A model generated the notes under the pieces. It did not search any database and was not told the origin of the DNA. It saw only the letters and a list, made by a program, of their open reading frames with translations. From the NCBI RefSeq assembly GCF_027925155.1, contig NZ_BSDY01000009.1, positions 111,293-175,292 on the forward strand: a stretch of DNA of 64,000 nt, read 5' to 3'. Positions within the stretch are counted from its first letter, which is position 1. Every line of letters begins with the position of its first letter. Below are positions 59,770-64,000 of the stretch, in pieces. Both the position numbers and the translations under genes were made by a program. The DNA is from Propionigenium maris DSM 9537. GTDB taxonomy: Bacteria > Fusobacteriota > Fusobacteriia > Fusobacteriales > Fusobacteriaceae.

Positions 59770-60777
59770 CTATAAGACTTCTACAAATCCAATTTCTTCT
59801 AATGGCCCCCTTACCCTTGAACTTATAGGTTCAAGAATAACTTCAGTGGCACCATTGCTAAAACTATAATTTATCATTTCTGCTCCTATTTGAGCTCCAA
59901 CGTTTCCTACAACACCTTCTTGCCTAATCTCTCGATTTACAAGTGCCCGAGGATCTCTTAACCCCAAAAATAAGCTATATCCTACACTCCTATCTAAGAC
60001 ACCAATACTTAATAATTCACCACTCCCGTCTCTTGCCACAAAACTATTAAAACTACTTGCATTTAAAGAAAGCTTGGTTAGCTCCCAGACCTCATACCAA
60101 GTATCAAAAGCATGATCATCAATTCTGTCTTTATTTTTTGAAAAATACGCCTCCCATTCATCTAACTCTTTAGAAAGCCTTTCCATTTCTGCTTTGTCTG
60201 ATTTCTCATGTCTTGAAATAGACATCTCTTCTTTGACGCCAGTAGCTGGATCTATATAATCTGAATATCTTTGATTCTTGGAATCCCATCTCTTTATTGT
60301 CTTGTCTACTTGAAAAATTTCAGCAGAATATCTATCTCTCGACAAAACATAAACTTCTCCATCAGGATCTACAAAATTAATTGGATTATTCCCTACATAA
60401 ACATAGGGGCTAAACCCTTGTTTTGCAGGATCAGGGCTGTTAAATCTTCCTGTTGCAGGATCATACTCCCTTGCCAGGTAGTTGTACTCCTCTACCTCCT
60501 CATCCCACTCCTGCCCCGTATATCTGTACCTTATATTCCCTACTTCCCCTGATGTTGTTGTCTCTCCAAAGTCGGAATAGTTGAGTTCTCCTCTCTTTTC
60601 ACCATACTCATCTGCCGCAACCCTCGTTGAGCCCAGGTGATCTTTCAATAGGTAATTGACCTTATTTCCTTCCATTACTCCTACCATTCCGCTTTCATCG
60701 AATATGTTTATCCTGGTGTTTCCAGTTTCATCTATTTCAACCAACGGTAGTCTTCCTAATCCATTAATATATTTCAT
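59770..60777 (-). CDS. Mini-Rhs protein with GNAT-like C-terminal domain (335 aa)
   Basis: Residues 1-140 are an Rhs repeat-associated core (KDHLGSTRVAADEYGEKRGE, EYNYLAREYDPATGRFNSPD, YVYVGNNPINFVDPDG). Residues 141-335 are a variable tip. Its end, with SGELLSIGVL, GVVGNVGAQIGAEMINYSFS and VILEPISSRV.. LEEIGFVE, has the strand-helix-strand pattern of GNAT acetyltransferases (acetyl-CoA loop at about 288-296). The core's first 344 bp differ at only two positions from the next unit (60798-61781), while the tip is like that of 61791-62807. No signal peptide and no Rhs shell. A toxin role is inferred. Confidence 0.75.
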   Translation of the reverse strand: MKYINGLGRLPLVEIDETGNTRINIFDESGMVGVMEGNKVNYLLKDHLGSTRVAADEYGEKRGELNYSDFGETTTSGEVGNIRYRYTGQEWDEEVEEYNYLAREYDPATGRFNSPDPAKQGFSPYVYVGNNPINFVDPDGEVYVLSRDRYSAEIFQVDKTIKRWDSKNQRYSDYIDPATGVKEEMSISRHEKSDKAEMERLSKELDEWEAYFSKNKDRIDDHAFDTWYEVWELTKLSLNASSFNSFVARDGSGELLSIGVLDRSVGYSLFLGLRDPRALVNREIRQEGVVGNVGAQIGAEMINYSFSNGATEVILEPISSRVRGPLEEIGFVEVL

Positions 60778-60797
60778 TTTTTCTACCTCCCCTTATA

Positions 60798-61781
60798 CTA
60801 TAACCTAATTTTTACATAAAATTCTTCCCAATTCCCTGCATTATCTAGAGGTGTATGCTTTTTTGAAAAAAAAAGTTTCTTTTCTTTAAATTCGCCCTGT
60901 GCAAATGGAACAGCATAACCTGAGGTTGCTCTTCCTACTCCCTCAAGCCGCACATCCACAGTCTTCAATTCCAAATGAGTTAATTCGTGAAATATAGTGT
61001 ACTCAAGGCTTACAGGTCCTACATTTGACATGTTTACTCTTATAACTTCATCCATATTTTTTCTTACATACGCTTCTGCATTGGGCCTATCTGTAGGTTT
61101 AAAAGTAACTACATTCTCATTTAAATATCTGTTAATGATTTCAAATCCCTCTTGAACCCTCCTTAAAGTGTCAGGAGTATCACTACCAAAAACCTCTTTA
61201 GAAGTGGTTTTAAATTTTTCATTTTCAAAACTTGAAAGCTCATTAGTTAAAAGTCCACTTACAGTTGATTCGATATTCAATACTGATGATTCAATTTGTT
61301 TTCTATCTTGCATTTCAAATGATACCCCTTTCTTGTTTATTAAATATCTAACCCTCACTTTTCCATCGGAATCCACAAAGTTAATTGGATTATTCCCCAC
61401 ATACACATAGGGGCTAAATCCTTCCCTTGCTGGATCTGGGCTGTTAAATCTTCCTGTTGCAGGATCATACTCCCTTGCCAGGTAGTTGTACTCCTCTACC
61501 TCCTCATCCCACTCCTCCCCCGTATATCTGTACCTTATATTCCCTACTTCCCCTGATGTTGTTGTCTCTCCAAAGTCGGAATAGTTGAGTTCTCCTCTCT
61601 TTTCACCATACTCATCTGCCGCAACCCTCGTTGAGCCCAGGTGATCTTTCAATAGGTAATTGACCTTATTTCCTTCCATTACTCCTACCATTCCGCTTTC
61701 ATCGAATATGTTTATCCTGGTGTTTCCAGTTTCATCTATTTCAACCAACGGTAGTCTTCCTAATCCATTAACATATTTCAT
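60798..61781 (-). CDS. Mini-Rhs protein with HExxH metallopeptidase-like tip (327 aa)
   Basis: Same Rhs core (1-140) with core end DPAREGFSPYVYVGNNPINFVDSDG. The tip (141-327) has a zinc motif EYTIFHELTHLELKT (H265, E266, H269), followed by TVDV, GVGRATSGYAV and a late DNAGNWEEFY segment reminiscent of aspzincin-type (M35) metalloendopeptidases, where Asp is the third ligand. It could be a proteolytic toxin. Own ribosome site GGAGGAAA, 9 bp after the preceding unit's stop. No immunity frame of size lies between. Confidence 0.75.
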   Translation of the reverse strand: MKYVNGLGRLPLVEIDETGNTRINIFDESGMVGVMEGNKVNYLLKDHLGSTRVAADEYGEKRGELNYSDFGETTTSGEVGNIRYRYTGEEWDEEVEEYNYLAREYDPATGRFNSPDPAREGFSPYVYVGNNPINFVDSDGKVRVRYLINKKGVSFEMQDRKQIESSVLNIESTVSGLLTNELSSFENEKFKTTSKEVFGSDTPDTLRRVQEGFEIINRYLNENVVTFKPTDRPNAEAYVRKNMDEVIRVNMSNVGPVSLEYTIFHELTHLELKTVDVRLEGVGRATSGYAVPFAQGEFKEKKLFFSKKHTPLDNAGNWEEFYVKIRL

Positions 61782-61790
61782 TTTCCTCCT

Positions 61791-62807
61791 TTAAATAAAC
61801 CTTTCTACAAATCCAATTTCTTCTAGTGAAGCCTTTGCTCGTGGACTTATAGGGGTACTAGTAACTTCAGAGGCCCCATTGCTGAAACTATAATTTATCA
61901 TTTCATTTCTTATTTGTGTTCCAACGTTCCCTACAACACCTGCTGGTCTACTTTCTCGGTTTACGAGTGCCCTAGGATCTCTTAAATTTAAATGTAGCTC
62001 ATAATCTCTAGAACCACCTAAAACGCCTACACCTAATAATTCTCCATTTTCATCTCTTGCGATAAATTCCTCAAAAAAAAGAAAATTGTCGTCATTATGA
62101 ATTATATAACCTTCAGTTAGGGAATGAATCGTATACCACGAGGAAGCATGAGCGTCAATCTTATCTCTATTTTCTAAAAAATAGTCTTTCCATTTACTTA
62201 AATCCTTCAGAACCCTAGCTTGTTCTTCTTTACCTAATTCTCGATATCTTAAAATAGACATTTCTGATTTGATGCCATTGTTTGGGTTTATGGAATCTAA
62301 ATATGTTTGGCTCCCTGGATCCCATCGCTTTATTGCTTTATCAACTTTCAAACTGGAATATTTATCTTCTGACAAAACATAAACTTTTCCATCTGGATCA
62401 ACAAAATTTATTGGGTTATTTCCTACATACACATAGGGGCTAAACCCTTGTTTTGCAGGATCAGGACTGTTAAACCTTCCTGTTGCTGGATCATACTCCC
62501 TTGCCAGGTAGTTGTACTCCCCTACCTCCTCATCCCACTCCTGCCCTGTATATCTGTACTTTATATTCCCCACTTCCCCTGCTTCTGTTGTCTCTCCAAA
62601 GTCGGAGTAACTGAATTCCCCCCTCTTTTCACCATACTCATCAGCCACAACCCTCGTTGACCCCAGGTGGTCTTTCAATAAGTAATTGACCTTACCCCCT
62701 TCCACTACTCCTATCATTCCGCTTTCATCAAATATGTTTATCTTAGGAACTCCGTTTTCATTTACTTCTATCAATGGAAGTCGCCATAATCCATGAATAT
62801 ATTTCAT
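61791..62807 (-). CDS. Mini-Rhs protein with GNAT-like C-terminal domain (338 aa)
   Basis: Rhs core (1-140) with a slightly different start MKYIHGLWRLPLIEVNENG and DPAKQ core end. The tip is clearly homologous to that of the unit at 59770-60777: IKRWD.., SEMSILRY.. , ARDENGELLGVGVL, LRDPRALVNRES, GVVGNVGTQIRNEMINYSFS and ISPRAKASLEEIGFVE. Roughly half its residues match. It is a divergent second GNAT-type module. GGAGGGAAG precedes the ATG; a 162-bp spacer separates it from the unit on its upstream side. Confidence 0.75.
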   Translation of the reverse strand: MKYIHGLWRLPLIEVNENGVPKINIFDESGMIGVVEGGKVNYLLKDHLGSTRVVADEYGEKRGEFSYSDFGETTEAGEVGNIKYRYTGQEWDEEVGEYNYLAREYDPATGRFNSPDPAKQGFSPYVYVGNNPINFVDPDGKVYVLSEDKYSSLKVDKAIKRWDPGSQTYLDSINPNNGIKSEMSILRYRELGKEEQARVLKDLSKWKDYFLENRDKIDAHASSWYTIHSLTEGYIIHNDDNFLFFEEFIARDENGELLGVGVLGGSRDYELHLNLRDPRALVNRESRPAGVVGNVGTQIRNEMINYSFSNGASEVTSTPISPRAKASLEEIGFVERFI

Positions 62808-62969
62808 CTTCCCTCCTTATTTTTTCTCCCTTATAAATAGTAAGATAATTTTTAAAGTACCTCTATCAAACCTAAACAAAGGACCATGACAGTCCTTTAT
62901 TTTTTAAATTTTACTTTTTATTTTATGAGGACTCACCTTATTGGAAAAGTTGACTAAAGAGTTGCTCTA

Positions 62970-63962
62970 TTATACTTCTTGCACTCTCACTCTTCTCGCG
63001 CAACCGAAAATCCTTGTCCATAAAGACTCACTTGCAACTTCGGGAGTTGAAAATGAAGTAATCTCCTTATTTGATATGCTATATTTCAAAGTCGCATCAC
63101 TAATATTTTCATTTTCTGCAATTTTAGCACTTTTTATCGTTTCTTCAGCATAACTTTGACTATACTCTGGCTTAAAATCTGGATCCCCCGGCCTAACTAA
63201 TTTAGACCTTGAAATGTGGAGATCAACAGCCATACCACCTTTTGAGACAAATTCAAATAAGTTTGATGCGTCAGGTTTTTCTCGATATACACCACCTTTT
63301 ATCTGACTGATAATTTTTAACCTATCTTCCAGTGTGCCTTTAAAAATCTTTTCAACCTCGCTTTCATTAATATTGACCATATAATTTTTTAGGCCCTCTT
63401 TGTTTGGGTGCCAACCGATGTTATCATCATCATCATGAACTTGAGTGAGGTGCCCCTCTGTAAAATACAAGCTAGGTTTGCCTGGGTTTGAAGGGGATTC
63501 TGTGTAGCCTATATAACTTCCTGTTATATAGGTTTTCACTTTTCCATCGGAATCCACAAAGTTAATTGGATTATTCCCCACATACACATAGGGGCTGAAC
63601 CCTTCCCTTGCTGGATCTGGGCTGTTAAACCTTCCCGTTGCAGGGTCATACTCCCTTGCCAGGTAGTTGTACTCCCCTACCTCCTCATCCCACTCCTGAC
63701 CCGTATACCTGTACCTTATATCCCCTACATTTCCCGATACTGCTGTCTCTCCAAAGTCGGAGTAATTAAATTCCCCTCTCTTTACTCCACTCTCATCTGC
63801 CACAATCCTCGTTGACCCCAGGTGGTCCTTCAGCAGGTAGTTGACCCTATTCTTCTCCACTACTCCTATCATTCCGCTACCATCAAATATGTTTATCTTA
63901 GAAACGCCATTTTCATTTACTTCTACCAAGGGCAGCCATCCTAATCCATGAATATATTTCAT
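62970..63962 (-). CDS. Mini-Rhs protein with an unrecognised tip (330 aa)
   Basis: Rhs core (1-140; MKYIHGLGWLPLVEVNENG, SPDPAREGFSPYVYVGNNP, NFVDSDG). The tip (141-330), beginning KVKTYITGSYIGYTESPSNPG and ending WTRIFGCARRVRVQEV, resembles no family I know; it includes a TQVHDDDDNIGWH acidic/His segment and AVDLHISRSKL. AAGGAGGGAAA precedes its start. The 38 bp upstream to the window edge contain a possible stop (LLE then TAA) of yet another unit, so the array goes on. Confidence 0.75.
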   Translation of the reverse strand: MKYIHGLGWLPLVEVNENGVSKINIFDGSGMIGVVEKNRVNYLLKDHLGSTRIVADESGVKRGEFNYSDFGETAVSGNVGDIRYRYTGQEWDEEVGEYNYLAREYDPATGRFNSPDPAREGFSPYVYVGNNPINFVDSDGKVKTYITGSYIGYTESPSNPGKPSLYFTEGHLTQVHDDDDNIGWHPNKEGLKNYMVNINESEVEKIFKGTLEDRLKIISQIKGGVYREKPDASNLFEFVSKGGMAVDLHISRSKLVRPGDPDFKPEYSQSYAEETIKSAKIAENENISDATLKYSISNKEITSFSTPEVASESLWTRIFGCARRVRVQEV

Positions 63963-64000
63963 TTTCCCTCCTTAACTTTATTCTTGAGTTACTCCAAAAG

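Noticed and set aside
59544..63962. Mini-Rhs genes as pieces of one frameshifted full-length rhs gene
   Set aside because: Each unit repeats the same core from the same MKY start, has its own ribosome site and ends with a different tip, so they are tandem units, not fragments of one protein.
1..64000. tRNA or rRNA genes and CRISPR arrays
   Set aside because: No cloverleaf-like CCA end, rRNA block or regularly spaced repeat was recognised by eye; a covariance-model scan would be needed to exclude a tRNA.

Overview
The window looks like a chromosomal segment of a member of the Fusobacteriota (Propionigenium/Ilyobacter/Cetobacterium type); this is an inference. The genes combine a Gram-negative envelope (LpxK, KdsB, two OmpA-family proteins, several lipoproteins, an outer-membrane barrel) with traits shared with Firmicutes (RNase M5, strong GGAGG ribosome-binding sites, TTG/GTG starts, AT-rich spacers) and fermentation (AdhE, PTS IIA proteins). 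No rRNA, tRNA or CRISPR array was seen.

Layout. 0-5.5 kb: the end of a Na+/Ca2+ exchanger with a divergent IIA-Glc paralogue, a MATE pump, a Crp/Fnr regulator, an IS91-like element and a canonical crr. 5.6-15.5 kb: an OmpA porin, a radical SAM enzyme, two more Crp/Fnr paralogues, lipoproteins, a degenerate galactokinase-like protein, RNase M5, a hemolysin III protein and a small GY-repeat protein. 15.7-26.4 kb: adhE with a long leader, ydcF, two pairs of tandem small paralogues, an AAC(3)-like acetyltransferase, a TrmB regulator beside a catalytically degraded MalK-like ATPase, a HAD phosphatase and an FMN-riboswitch-controlled EamA transporter (probably a riboflavin importer). 26.5-36.6 kb: a Pel-type exopolysaccharide operon, read on the minus strand as pelA hydrolase, pelD, pelA deacetylase, pelE, pelF, pelG, outer-membrane barrel. 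PelG carries a C-terminal lipobox and about 400 residues of aromatic-Gly repeats. 36.7-47 kb: htpX, envelope proteins, a LysM-M23 peptidase, a soluble PelD-like GAF/degenerate-GGDEF protein, UPF0173, MarC and a second MATE pump. 47-59.3 kb: housekeeping genes (kdsB, nadD, PTS IIA, lpxK, a COG3044-type ATPase, smc, hslU).

59.5-64 kb: a tandem, same-strand array of short Rhs proteins. Each has its own ribosome-binding site, about 140 residues of Rhs core and a different C-terminal domain (two GNAT-like, one HExxH metallopeptidase-like, one unknown), plus a truncated copy. There is no N-terminal Rhs shell and no obvious immunity gene between units. The array continues past the right edge.

A family of intergenic elements of about 90-95 bp recurs at five or more places directly after stop codons, next to terminator hairpins. 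The signals I find most interesting are the mini-Rhs array, the PelG-repeat fusion with its 75-residue relative at 14.5 kb, the soluble PelD paralogue and this dispersed repeat.
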